Assembly (NCBI RefSeq): GCF_020404845.1
Contig: NZ_JAIOJZ010000041.1
Location: 1-64,000, forward strand
Reading direction: 5' to 3'
Source: Streptomyces hyderabadensis
Lineage (GTDB): Bacteria; Actinomycetota; Actinomycetes; Streptomycetales; Streptomycetaceae
Length of the DNA: 64,000 bases
The notes beneath the pieces were generated by a model. That model saw nothing but the letters and a program-made list of their open reading frames with translations, did no database searches and was not told the DNA's origin. The position numbers and the translations under genes were made by a program. How positions within the stretch are numbered: position 1 is the stretch's first letter; every line of letters begins with the position of its first letter. This document shows positions 50,718 through 58,988 of this stretch, in pieces.

Positions 50718-51650
50718 ATGAGTGCCTCGTTCTCACCGGCCCCGCAGCCCCCAGCGACCGCCCCAGTCCTCTCGGTGCGGCCCGTCACCCTCCCCGCTCC
50801 CGGCCGCGGCCAGGACCTCCAGGTCCGTGTCACCGCGCCGACGACCGGGAGCGGCCTGCCGGTCGTCGTCTTTTCCCACGGCGCGACGCTGACCATGGAC
50901 GACTACACACCGCTGGCCGCCCACTGGGCCGCGCACGGCTTCATCGTCGTCCAGCCCACCCACCTCGACTCCCTCGGCCTCGCCCCGGACGACCCGCGCA
51001 CTCCACGGGTGTGGCGCATCCGCACCGACGATCTGACCGGCGTCCTGGACCACCTCGACGTCATCGAGGCCGAGGTGCCCGGCCTCGCCGGCCGCATCGA
51101 CCACGACCGCGTCGCCGTCGCCGGACACTCCTGGGGCGCCCAGTCGGCAAGCACCCTGGTCGGCGCGCGGGTCGTGGACGCCGACGGCACGCCCGGCGAG
51201 AGCATGGCCGACCCGCGGGTGCGGGCCGCGGTCCTGCTGTGCCTGCCCGGCACCGGCGGCGACGACCTGTCCCCGCTGGCCGTCCAGTACTTCCCCTTCA
51301 TGAGCCCGGACTTCTCCGAGCTCAAGGCCCCGAGCCTGATCGTCGCCGGCGACCGGGACCAGTCCCCGCTGACGGTGCGCGGCCCGGACTGGTTCACCGA
51401 CGGCTACCGCCTCGCCCCGGGCGCCACCGACCTGCTCACCCTCTTCGGCGCCGAGCACGGCCTCGGCGGCATCCAGGGCTCGTTCGACACCCGCACCACC
51501 GACGAGAACCCCGAACGCGTCGCACTTGTCCAGCAGCTCACCCTGGCCTATCTGCGCACCTCACTCGGCCTGGACGCCCAGGCGTGGCCCACTGCCCGGG
51601 AGGCCCTCATCGCGGCCGCCGAGCCGCTGGGCAGGATCGACTCGAAGTGA
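50718..51650 (+). CDS. Alpha/beta-hydrolase (dienelactone hydrolase/PAF-acetylhydrolase-like)
   Basis: A 310-residue cytoplasmic hydrolase. FSHGATLTMDDY holds the oxyanion region near residue 53, the nucleophile is in VAGHSWGAQSA near 135, and a His in GAEHGLGG near 247 is the likely catalytic base. AGGAAGG precedes ATG 50718. The tandem operators upstream tie it to the TetR gene at 47.5 kb. A decayed luciferase-like monooxygenase gene follows directly. The substrate is unknown. Confidence 0.83.
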   Translation: MSASFSPAPQPPATAPVLSVRPVTLPAPGRGQDLQVRVTAPTTGSGLPVVVFSHGATLTMDDYTPLAAHWAAHGFIVVQPTHLDSLGLAPDDPRTPRVWRIRTDDLTGVLDHLDVIEAEVPGLAGRIDHDRVAVAGHSWGAQSASTLVGARVVDADGTPGESMADPRVRAAVLLCLPGTGGDDLSPLAVQYFPFMSPDFSELKAPSLIVAGDRDQSPLTVRGPDWFTDGYRLAPGATDLLTLFGAEHGLGGIQGSFDTRTTDENPERVALVQQLTLAYLRTSLGLDAQAWPTAREALIAAAEPLGRIDSK

Positions 51651-51655
51651 CCGGC

Positions 51656-51900
51656 TCCCCCCGACCGGCCCGCCGGCCCAGCTTCGGCATCATGACCCCG
51701 TCGCCCCAGGTCGGCTATGCGGACCTGCTGCTGGTCTGGCGCGCGGCGGACGGCATCCCGCAGATCGAGCACGCCTGACCGTTCGAGCACCTCATGCCGC
51801 TCGGCGGCGACCCGAACGGTCCCGCCTTCGAGGCATGGACCACGGGGCAGGTGTACCCCAGGCCGGACCGCGAGCGGATACGCGAGTACGTCGTCCGGGA
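51656..51900 (+). pseudogene. Luciferase-like monooxygenase relic (copy 2)
   Basis: The frame reads RPSFGIMTPSPQVGYADLLL, ADGIPQIEHA, then TGA at 51776 where the family has Trp, then PFEHLMPLGGDPNGPAFEAW. After about residue 55 the similarity is lost (TTGQVYPRPDRERIREY). It begins 6 nt after the hydrolase stop, so it was once cotranscribed with it. The remaining 200 bp to the MarR stop hold nothing recognisable. Confidence 0.65.
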
Positions 51901-52113
51901 ACCTGTGCCGGTACACCGGCCACTCGGCGATCACCGACGCCGTGGCCGCAGCGTGTGGCACAGCGGTCGCCTCGGAGGAAAGCAGGGCAGCGTGACCGGG
52001 AGGGAGCTCTGTGGACCGGCTGGAGGAGACCACCGTGTCGGCTGATCTGCCCGGTTGAGATCCTCGGCGGGCGCGGTGCCAGTGTTCACGACCGGACTCC
52101 GTACCGGACCCTG

Positions 52114-52572
52114 CTACGCGGGTTCGGGCTTGTGTCCTTCCAGGACCTTCACCAGGAGCGCGTGGAGTTGCCCGCGCTCGTCTTCGTCCAGGCTCGACAG
52201 CAGTTCGGCCTGGGCCTTGTCCGCGTTCCGCTGGATCTGTTCGAGATAGCGCCTGCCGGCCTGGTTGATGGTGACGAGGTTGCGGCGTCGATCGTCTGGA
52301 TCGGCCTGGCGGTCGAGGTGACCGCCGGTCTGGAGCCGGGTCACGATGCCGCTGACGTCGTTGCGGTCGAGGCCGAGCCGCCTGCCGAGATCGGCCTGGC
52401 TGAGCGCGCCGTACTCCTCCAGTGCGGCGAGGACGGCGAAGTCGGAGCGCGCCGTCAAAGGCATGTACTTCGCCGTCATGCGGGCCCCGATCGTGGAGAC
52501 CCTGCTCGCCTGCCAGCTCGTGAGTGCCCGCAGTCGTGCCGGCGGCTGGAGGTCGTCGTTCGCATCACCCAT
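52114..52572 (-). CDS. MarR-family transcriptional regulator
   Basis: A 152-residue MarR protein with LSQADLGRRLGLDRNDVSGI as recognition region, followed by the wing DRQADPDDRRRNLVTI, the classic MarR signature. ATG 52572 is preferred since the upstream ATG 52605 lies inside the operator array. It is divergent from the SDR/MBL pair, and three palindromes lie between. Confidence 0.88.
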   Translation of the reverse strand: MGDANDDLQPPARLRALTSWQASRVSTIGARMTAKYMPLTARSDFAVLAALEEYGALSQADLGRRLGLDRNDVSGIVTRLQTGGHLDRQADPDDRRRNLVTINQAGRRYLEQIQRNADKAQAELLSSLDEDERGQLHALLVKVLEGHKPEPA

Positions 52573-52587
52573 GGACTCACTATAAAC

Positions 52588-52645
52588 GTTGGCCGCCCCA
52601 ACCAATCAGTGTTACGTTGGGCAAGCCAACGTTGGAGGTCCCAAC
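52588..52645. promoter_or_regulatory. Three GTTGG-N5-CCAAC operators
   Basis: Perfect-arm palindromes occur at 52588-52602, 52616-52630 and 52631-52645. The last two abut and create CCAACGTTGG at their junction. All lie between the MarR start and the SDR start, so cooperative binding and control of both promoters is likely. Confidence 0.8.
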
Positions 52646-52700
52646 GGAAGGAGTCGGCGGGATCTGCTGCCGACCCCGACCTGGCCGAAGGAGCATCCTG

Positions 52701-53444
52701 ATGTCCGACAGCAACCCTCATCCCGACCTCTCCGGTCGGCGAGTCCTGATCCCTGGTGGCACCGGAGGAGTCGGGGAAGGCGCCGTCCGCTCCTATCTCG
52801 CGGCGGGCGCGCAGGTGGTGGTGCCCACACGCAGCAAGGAGCGAGCGGAGGAGTTCCGCCTGCTGCTCGGCGAGGCCGCAACCGCGCGCCTGCACCTGTT
52901 CGAGCACGACTACACCGACTTCGCGGGCGCGGATGCGCTGGTCGCGACCATGGTCGACCGGCTCGGCGGCGTGGACGACGTCGTCGCCCCGATCGGCGGC
53001 TGGTGGCACGGCAAGCGGTTGTGGGAGATCGACGAGGCGGACTGGCAGGCGGCCTTCGTGGGCCTGGCGACCGCGCACATGGCCGTGTTGCGCGCGGCCC
53101 TGCCGCGCATGACGCGGCAGGGCGCGTACTCCATCGTCGTCGGCGAGTCCGCCCACGTCCCCATCCCCGGAAGCGGCCTGGTGAGCATGGAGCAGACCGC
53201 GCTCCAGATGATGCACCAGGTGCTCACCGTCGAGCTTCAGGGCGCCAAGCGCGTGTTCCTCCTCGAACTCGGCCCCGTGGCGACCCGCTTCGTCGAAGCC
53301 GTCGACCCCGCCCAGGTCACTTCCGCGCAGATCGGTGCGGTCGCCGTCGCGGCCTCCGCCTCGACGCGGCCCGGGAGCCTGGTGCGACTGCTGAACCGGG
53401 CCCAGGCCGAGGAAGCTCTGGTCTCGCTCGGAGCGGAGCGGTGA
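52701..53444 (+). CDS. Atypical SDR-family protein
   Basis: A 247-residue Rossmann protein. GGTGGVGEGAVRSYLAAGA near residue 19 is an SDR-type cofactor site. The catalytic region reads IVVGESAHVPIPGSGLVSME with no Tyr-x-x-x-Lys, so normal SDR chemistry is doubtful. ATG 52701 is used. Its stop overlaps the MBL gene start (GTGA), and both are under the triple MarR operator. It may be a sensor-like or modified reductase. Confidence 0.78.
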   Translation: MSDSNPHPDLSGRRVLIPGGTGGVGEGAVRSYLAAGAQVVVPTRSKERAEEFRLLLGEAATARLHLFEHDYTDFAGADALVATMVDRLGGVDDVVAPIGGWWHGKRLWEIDEADWQAAFVGLATAHMAVLRAALPRMTRQGAYSIVVGESAHVPIPGSGLVSMEQTALQMMHQVLTVELQGAKRVFLLELGPVATRFVEAVDPAQVTSAQIGAVAVAASASTRPGSLVRLLNRAQAEEALVSLGAER

Positions 53445-54322
53445 GCGCCACCCGGCTCGGCTACGAGGTCATCGTGTCCGAGGCGATCCCGCTCGCCCTG
53501 CCGGGACGCACGCCCGATGGGGACGCGCGTACCTGGGCGCCGGTGTCCACGACACTCGTCTTCGGCCGTGAGGAGGTGGTACTCGTCGACCCGCCGCTGA
53601 CCACCGCCCAGGCGGAATCCGTCGCGGACCGCGTCCGCGCCATCGGCCGGAGGCTCACGCACATCTTCGCCACCCACGCGCACGGCGACCACTGGTTCAC
53701 CGCCCAAAGTCTGGCCGACCGGTTTCCCGGCGCCCAGGTGGTGGCCACGGGCGGGACCATCACGCAGATGCACCGCGCCGCCGAGGCGCGCGCGGGCTTC
53801 TGGGACAAGATCCTTCCCGGACAGATCCCGGCATCACCCGTCACGGCCGTCGCCGCCGAGGACCTCGGAAACCGGCTCGTCCTCGAAGGACACGCGCTGT
53901 CGGTCCTCGGCGTCGGGCACAGCGACACCGACGACACCAGCGTGCTGCACATCGCGGACCTCGACCTGGTCGTCGCGGGCGACGTCGTCTACAACGGCGT
54001 CCATCAGTACCTCGTCGAATCCCGTGACGGGGGACGCGACGCCTGGCGCCGTGCCATCGCCGCTGTGGAAGCACTCGGCGCCCGCCGAATCGTCGCCGGC
54101 CACAAGAACCACCGGTACGACGACGACGCGGCCCGGCAGATCCGCGAGACCCGCCGCTACCTCGCCGACACCGACCAGCTGCTGGAAACAGAGCCGACAC
54201 CGGAGCGCTTCTACAGCGCCATGGTCCGGCGGCACCCTGACCACCTCAATCGCAGCAGCCTCTGGGGCAGCAGCCAGGCGCTCTACCCGGACCGCACCCA
54301 GGGGGCCTCGCCGTCCACCTGA
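53441..54322 (+). CDS. Metallo-beta-lactamase-fold hydrolase
   Basis: A 293-residue MBL-fold enzyme with the metal motif THAHGDHW near residue 77, His in GVGHSDTDDTS near 160, Asp in VVAGDVVYNG and His in VAGHKNHRYD. There is no signal peptide. The GTG start at 53441 overlaps the SDR stop. It could be a quorum-signal lactonase, thioesterase or glyoxalase-like hydrolase; sequence alone does not decide. Confidence 0.85.
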   Translation: MSATRLGYEVIVSEAIPLALPGRTPDGDARTWAPVSTTLVFGREEVVLVDPPLTTAQAESVADRVRAIGRRLTHIFATHAHGDHWFTAQSLADRFPGAQVVATGGTITQMHRAAEARAGFWDKILPGQIPASPVTAVAAEDLGNRLVLEGHALSVLGVGHSDTDDTSVLHIADLDLVVAGDVVYNGVHQYLVESRDGGRDAWRRAIAAVEALGARRIVAGHKNHRYDDDAARQIRETRRYLADTDQLLETEPTPERFYSAMVRRHPDHLNRSSLWGSSQALYPDRTQGASPST

Positions 54323-54454
54323 CGGGTTGTCAACATGAGTCCGCCGGAGGGGCGTAAGTCCTGTGCACTCGCCCTCTGGGTCGCGGTCAGCTCCGAAGGC
54401 CGGACAGCGCCCACAGGGTCCCCCACAGAGGGAATGGCCCTGTGAGCACCGGCG

Positions 54455-54640
54455 TACTGGCGGACGAACCTGACCTTGCGGCAGTTGGCTCCCCTGGTCG
54501 GGATCTGGAAGTCGGCCGCGGGCCGGATCGTGAGCCGGCTCGGGCCCTTGCTCGCGCTGCGGCCTCGGGGGCGCTTCCGCCGAGACACGGTGCTGATCGT
54601 GGACGGCACCTTCGTCCTTGAGTCGTGGCGTCGCCTCGTC
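54455..54640 (+). pseudogene. IS5-family transposase relic (N-terminal part)
   Basis: The frame reads WRTNLTLRQLAPLVGIWKSA and GRFRRDTVLIVDGTFV, the helix-turn-helix start and first Asp region (VDGT) of an IS5-type transposase. The frame then diverges. The DNA on either side (54323-54454 and 54641-54707) holds no gene. Confidence 0.65.
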
Positions 54641-54707
54641 CGGCTCGCGGTCGAAGACGCCTCAGCAGGTTCGGCACCCGTCGAGCGGCTGGTCGCGGCA
54701 CAGCCTC

Positions 54708-55745
54708 TCAGCGTCGCGCACGAGCGTTGGACGGCTCGACGAGGCGATCGTCCTGGAGGCGGGTGCCGGCCTGTTTGACGTACTTGAGCACGGGTGAGAT
54801 CTCCATGCTCTGCAGTCCGGTCAGGGACCCGATGCGTTCCGAGGTGAACTCGAACAGTTCGTCGAGGTCCCGGGTGTGTGCGACGGCGTGAACGTTCCAG
54901 GGCCCGGAGATGGCTGCGGCGAAGGCGATCTCGGGTTCCTGCGCGAGTGTGCGGCCCGCGCTCTTCACCGCCGACGGGTGCACGCGGAGCCAGAGGTGCG
55001 CGCGAGCGTGATAGCCCAAGGCTGCTGCGGCGATCTCGACGTCGATGTGGACGACGCGATGCTGGAGCAGAGCCTCAAGGCGCCGCGAGGCGCGTCCCGG
55101 AGTGAGGTCTGCGGCTGTGGCGAGATCGACGAGACTGGCGCGGCCGTCCACGGCGAGCGCATCGAGCAACTTCTCGTCCTCGGGGGTGAGGCGCAGCGGC
55201 TCGCGGGTGACGACCGGAGACTCGGTGAAAGGAGGCCCGCCGCTCCCCAGCGCTGCTTCCTCCTTGGGGGACAGTGTGCCCTGCAGGGCGGACCAGTAGT
55301 GGCCGCGGCCTCCGAGGAACTGCCGGAGCATGGCGAAGGCGTTGATGTCGATCACCGCCGCGGTGCGGGGAAGCCGCTGCCCCAGAAGGTCCTCGCGCTG
55401 TTCCCGCGTCCGGGACTGTGTCGCGCAGGTGACCTCGCAGCCCGCCGCACCCAGGGCTACCCAGTTGATGTCGTCACGCCTGGCGAGCGCGTCGGCGATC
55501 GCCGCGACACTGCCGGGGCGGCAGCGCAGCCGCACCAGCCACCTGCTCTGTCCCAGGGCGCCCGGGTTGACCATGCCGGCCACGCGGATGACGCCGTCGG
55601 CGCGCAGGCGGCGATACCGGCGGCTGACGGCACCCTCGGTCAGGCCGAGGGCGGTCGCGATCGCGGCGAACGGAGCCCGCGGAGCGATCTGCAACGCACG
55701 AATGATTCGCACATCGTCGGGCTGAATCGAAGCGGATTCCGTCAT
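54708..55745 (-). CDS. Lrp/AsnC-family regulator with two tandem HTH-ligand units
   Basis: A 345-residue tandem Lrp protein. The first HTH is FAAIATALGLTEGAVSRRYR near residues 25-45; the second, SLVDLATAADLTPGRASRRL, is near 200. Each is followed by an AsnC-type ligand domain. Such double Lrp proteins are common in Streptomyces. ATG 55745 has AGGGG 5 nt upstream; 55760 is an alternative. It is divergent from an SDR gene it may control. Confidence 0.87.
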   Translation of the reverse strand: MTESASIQPDDVRIIRALQIAPRAPFAAIATALGLTEGAVSRRYRRLRADGVIRVAGMVNPGALGQSRWLVRLRCRPGSVAAIADALARRDDINWVALGAAGCEVTCATQSRTREQREDLLGQRLPRTAAVIDINAFAMLRQFLGGRGHYWSALQGTLSPKEEAALGSGGPPFTESPVVTREPLRLTPEDEKLLDALAVDGRASLVDLATAADLTPGRASRRLEALLQHRVVHIDVEIAAAALGYHARAHLWLRVHPSAVKSAGRTLAQEPEIAFAAAISGPWNVHAVAHTRDLDELFEFTSERIGSLTGLQSMEISPVLKYVKQAGTRLQDDRLVEPSNARARR

Positions 55746-55776
55746 GAGCGCCCCTGCCATGTCACCAACCCTACAA

Positions 55777-55788
55777 ACGAGCGCTCGT
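55777..55788. promoter_or_regulatory. 12-bp palindrome ACGAGCGCTCGT upstream of the Lrp gene
   Basis: A perfect 12-bp palindrome lies 32 bp upstream of the Lrp start and 145 bp before the divergent SDR. It is a plausible autoregulatory site. Confidence 0.45.
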
Positions 55789-55932
55789 AGCTCGCCTGCG
55801 ACGCGGTGCGGGCGAAACACTTGAACCGCACGGGTTGAAGGACCGCGGCAGCGGACACCGCCCTGTGCCGATCCCGGGGCCTCGACGGAGCCCGAACGGA
55901 GTCCAACGCGCGAAGAACGGAGATGACGCCGC

Positions 55933-56649
55933 ATGTCATCGACCTCCACCGGACAACACCCACCGACCGCTCTCATCGTCGGGGCCTCACGCGGCCTCGG
56001 TCACGCGATGGCGGCGGAGTTCTTCGGCAGGGGCTGGAACGTCGTCGGCACCGCTCGCGATACCTCAGCCCGAACGCCGCTGCACGACCTCGCGGACCGC
56101 GCCGACGGGCTGGTGACCATCGAGCATCTCGACATCAACGACCCCAGCCACCTGCTCCCGCTGCACGAGCGTCTGGCGCACCGCCGACTCGACGTGCTCT
56201 TCGTCAACGCGGGCACGACGAACAATGAGCAGACGCCCATCGGCAGGGTTGCGACAGCCGACTTCATCGACGTGATGGTCACCAATGCGCTGAGCCCCAT
56301 GCGCGTCATCGAAGCCCTCGAGGGCCTGGTGTCCCCGGTGGGACTCATCGGGGCGATGTCCTCCGGACAGGGCAGCATCACGAACAACGCGACCGGAGGC
56401 CGCGAGGTCTACCGGGGGAGCAAAGCAGCCCTGAACATGTTTTTGCGGAGCTTCGCGGCCCGGCAGGGGGACACGCAGCGCGCCTTCGTGCTCCTGGCGC
56501 CGGGCTGGATACGCACCGCCCTGGGCGGTCCGGATGCGCCGTACACCATCGAGGAGACCGTCCCCTTGCTGGTGGACGTACTGCTCTCCCGACTGGGCTC
56601 GCCCGGCCTGGCGTATCTGGACCGATTCGGCCGGACCGTCCCCTGGTGA
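55933..56649 (+). CDS. Short-chain dehydrogenase/reductase
   Basis: A 238-residue SDR with VGASRGLG near residue 16, a catalytic Ser in GAMSSGQGSI and YRGSK as Tyr/Lys. It resembles the CsgA/sniffer-like group of SDRs. GGAG lies about 9 nt before ATG 55933. It is divergent from the Lrp gene across a 187-bp region. The substrate is unknown. Confidence 0.83.
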   Translation: MSSTSTGQHPPTALIVGASRGLGHAMAAEFFGRGWNVVGTARDTSARTPLHDLADRADGLVTIEHLDINDPSHLLPLHERLAHRRLDVLFVNAGTTNNEQTPIGRVATADFIDVMVTNALSPMRVIEALEGLVSPVGLIGAMSSGQGSITNNATGGREVYRGSKAALNMFLRSFAARQGDTQRAFVLLAPGWIRTALGGPDAPYTIEETVPLLVDVLLSRLGSPGLAYLDRFGRTVPW

Positions 56650-56717
56650 TCCCTGCAGTCAGGTGGAGAAGGCCTCGCGGGCGGCACACCGCGAGACTGC
56701 GGCAGCGTCGATCGTAA

Positions 56718-56732
56718 TGACATCCATTTTCA
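56718..56732. promoter_or_regulatory. Zur-like box upstream of the L32 paralogue gene
   Basis: TGACATCCATTTTCA matches the Streptomyces Zur consensus TGAAAATGATTTTCA at 11 of 15 positions and lies 42 bp upstream of the ATG. The cysteine-free ribosomal protein, COG0523 GTPase and nearby Fur-family gene support the call. Confidence 0.7.
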
Positions 56733-56774
56733 TGTATCGTCTGTCCCGCTCACCGATCGCGCCCGGAGGTCCCC

Positions 56775-56945
56775 ATGGCCGTACCCAAACGCAAGATGTC
56801 GCGCAGCAACACCCGGCACCGCCGCGCGCAGTGGAAGGCCACGACACCGCAGCTGGTGACCGTCACGGTGGACGGCGTGCCGTACCTCGTTCCGCAGCGG
56901 CTGGCCAAGGCGTACGAGCGCGGTCTCCTCCGTCCGGAAGGCTGA
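56775..56945 (+). CDS. rpmF: Ribosomal protein L32, zinc-independent (cysteine-free) paralogue
   Basis: A 56-residue L32. The N-terminus MAVPKRKMSRSNTRHRRAQW is standard, but the second half (VTVTVDGVPYLVP) has none of the four Cys that form the zinc ribbon in ordinary L32. Such C-minus paralogues replace the zinc form under zinc starvation and free zinc. GGAGG precedes ATG 56775. A Zur-like box upstream fits this. It is followed 7 bp later by the COG0523 gene. Confidence 0.93.
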   Translation: MAVPKRKMSRSNTRHRRAQWKATTPQLVTVTVDGVPYLVPQRLAKAYERGLLRPEG

Positions 56946-56952
56946 CCCCGGC

Positions 56953-58140
56953 ATGACCCACGCCCCCTCGCGGCGCCTTCCCGTCACCGTCCTGTCCGGG
57001 TTCCTCGGCGCCGGAAAGACCACCCTGCTCAACCACGTCCTCGGCAACCGCGAGGGTCTGCGCGTCGCGGTCATCGTCAATGACATGAGCGAGGTCAACA
57101 TCGACGCAGCCTTGGTGCGCGGCGGCGAGGCCGCCCTGTCCCGCACCGAGGAACGCCTGGTCGAGATGACCAACGGGTGCATCTGCTGCACCCTGCGGGA
57201 CGACCTCCTGGAGGAAGTGGACCGGCTGGCGCGCGAGGGGCGTTTCGACTACCTCCTCATCGAGTCCTCCGGCATCTCCGAGCCCATGCCGGTGGCCGCC
57301 ACCTTCTCCTTCGCCCGCGACGACGGCGCCACCCTCGGCGACCTGGCCCGCCTGGACACCATGGTCACGGTCGTGGACGCCGCCAACTTCCTGCCCGAGC
57401 TGGCCGGCGGCGACGAACTGACCGAACGGGGCCTGGACCAGTACGAAGGCGACGAGCGCACGGTCAGCGACCTGCTGATGGACCAGATCGAGTTCGCCGA
57501 CGTCATCGTCCTCAACAAGCTCGATCTCGTCGAGTCCGCCGCCGCCGAGCAGTTGCGCGCCGCCTTGGCGCGGCTCAATCCCGCCGCCCGCATCGTGCCT
57601 GCCGAACGGGGCCGGGTACCGGTCCGTGAAGTGCTGGGCACCAGCCGCTTCGACCTGGAGCGGGCCCAGCAGGCACCGGGCTGGGTCAGGGAACTCAACG
57701 GCGACCACATCCCCGAGACGGAGGAGTACGGCATCTCGTCGACCGTCTTCCGCTCCGCGAGGCCCTTCCACCCGGAGCGGCTGTGGACGTTCGTGACCCA
57801 GGCAATGGACAGCGGCGCCTACGGGCAGGTGCTCCGGTCCAAGGGCTTCTTCACCCTCGCCGGCCGGCCCCGGGTGACGGGACTGTGGTCGCAGGCCGGT
57901 TCGGTGGCCCGCTTCGAGCCCTCCTCCGCACGTGACGCCGACAGCCCCTTCGCCCAGGAACTCGTCTTCATCGGAATCCATCTGGACGCGGAGCCGCTGC
58001 GGGCCGCCCTGACCGACTGCCTCGTCCGGGAAGGCGAAGCCCCGCCCGCCTCCGACCCCTTCCCCGCCTGGGACACCTACGGCATCGACGAGAGCTGCAC
58101 GCACGAGCACGACCCCCTCACCGCCGTGACGGGGCGCTGA
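56953..58140 (+). CDS. CobW/COG0523-family metal-chaperone GTPase
   Basis: A 395-residue G3E GTPase. The Walker A motif is GFLGAGKTTLLN near residue 16, the metal motif C-x-C-C is in TNGCICCTLR near 74, Walker B is in IESSGISEP and the guanine motif is NKLD. The C-terminal CobW domain ends in a His-containing tail (CTHEHD). Behind a zinc-independent L32 and a Zur-like box, it most likely handles zinc rather than cobalt. Confidence 0.92.
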   Translation: MTHAPSRRLPVTVLSGFLGAGKTTLLNHVLGNREGLRVAVIVNDMSEVNIDAALVRGGEAALSRTEERLVEMTNGCICCTLRDDLLEEVDRLAREGRFDYLLIESSGISEPMPVAATFSFARDDGATLGDLARLDTMVTVVDAANFLPELAGGDELTERGLDQYEGDERTVSDLLMDQIEFADVIVLNKLDLVESAAAEQLRAALARLNPAARIVPAERGRVPVREVLGTSRFDLERAQQAPGWVRELNGDHIPETEEYGISSTVFRSARPFHPERLWTFVTQAMDSGAYGQVLRSKGFFTLAGRPRVTGLWSQAGSVARFEPSSARDADSPFAQELVFIGIHLDAEPLRAALTDCLVREGEAPPASDPFPAWDTYGIDESCTHEHDPLTAVTGR

Positions 58141-58214
58141 ATCTCCGGACCGGGCGGTGGTCGCAGCCACGGCACCGTCCGGCCCGGTACGCACCTGTGT
58201 CAGAGAGGCCGCCC

Positions 58215-58796
58215 ATGGACGACAGGAAGAAGCCGCGCCTGGGGACGGTGCAGGAGACCCTCCTCATCCCGCTGTACGCCCGCGCCGTGGAGAACCGCAA
58301 GGAACACGCGCTGCTCAGGGACGCACGGGCCGAAGAGATCGTCGCCTCGATCGACTACGACTTCGGGCGCTTCGACGGTCTCCCGAGCCTCACCGGCGCG
58401 CTGCTGCGCACCCTCCTCTTCGACCGATGGGTGAGTGACTTCCTGTCCACTCACCCCGACGCCACCGTGGTCGAGATCGGCACCGGGCTCAACACCCGCC
58501 ACGAACGCGTCGACAACGGCCGCGCCCGTTGGTACGAACTCGACCTGCCCGACGTGATCGCCCTGCGCCGGAACTTCTTCACCGACAGCCCCCGACGGAC
58601 GATGCTCGCGGCCTCGGTGACGGATCGGACCTGGGCCGCGAAGGTGGCCTCGCACACCACCGGGCCGTACCTGAGCCTGCCCGAGGAACTGGTGGCCCAG
58701 TTGCCGCTCCCCTACCAGCAGATGGTGTCCGCCATGGCCGCGCAGCGGCTCCCCCAGGCCGAGGGCTACCGGCTCAACCTCCTGCGCCTGCCCTGA
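58215..58796 (+). CDS. Shortened leucine carboxyl methyltransferase-family protein
   Basis: A 193-residue protein of the LCM/PPM1 (TcmP-like) methyltransferase family. The SAM site VVEIGTGLNTRHERV near residue 82 and YELDLPDVIALRR are intact. At about residue 158, after HTTGPYLSL, the sequence jumps to PEELVAQLPLPYQQ; members usually have about 270 residues with a longer C-terminal half. An internal deletion is likely, so activity is doubtful. ATG 58215 has GAGAGG upstream. It is 74 bp after the GTPase gene. Confidence 0.7.
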   Translation: MDDRKKPRLGTVQETLLIPLYARAVENRKEHALLRDARAEEIVASIDYDFGRFDGLPSLTGALLRTLLFDRWVSDFLSTHPDATVVEIGTGLNTRHERVDNGRARWYELDLPDVIALRRNFFTDSPRRTMLAASVTDRTWAAKVASHTTGPYLSLPEELVAQLPLPYQQMVSAMAAQRLPQAEGYRLNLLRLP

Positions 58797-58871
58797 CCTC
58801 CGCAGGCACGCTCAGCGGGAGGACTTGGTGACCCCGGGCAAGGAGCGGGCGCGGGCGGCCTGCTCGCGCAT

Positions 58872-58895
58872 GCGGACGCGGACGCGGACGCGGAC
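58872..58895. repeat. Hexanucleotide tandem repeat (GCGGAC)4
   Basis: Four perfect copies of GCGGAC lie in the gap between the methyltransferase stop and the Zur gene promoter. A short microsatellite with no visible coding role. Confidence 0.7.
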
Positions 58896-58948
58896 GCGAG
58901 ACAGTCCGACACTGCCGAAGGTGCCCCAACCGTTTTTTGAATCTCTTA

Positions 58949-58963
58949 TGGAAATGATTACCA
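58949..58963. promoter_or_regulatory. Zur-like box at the Fur-family gene
   Basis: TGGAAATGATTACCA matches the Zur consensus TGAAAATGATTTTCA at 12 of 15 positions and lies in an AT-rich pocket, 26 bp upstream of the proposed start. This suggests autoregulation. Confidence 0.7.
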
Positions 58964-58988
58964 TGTGCTTCATCTCATCACTTGGGAG

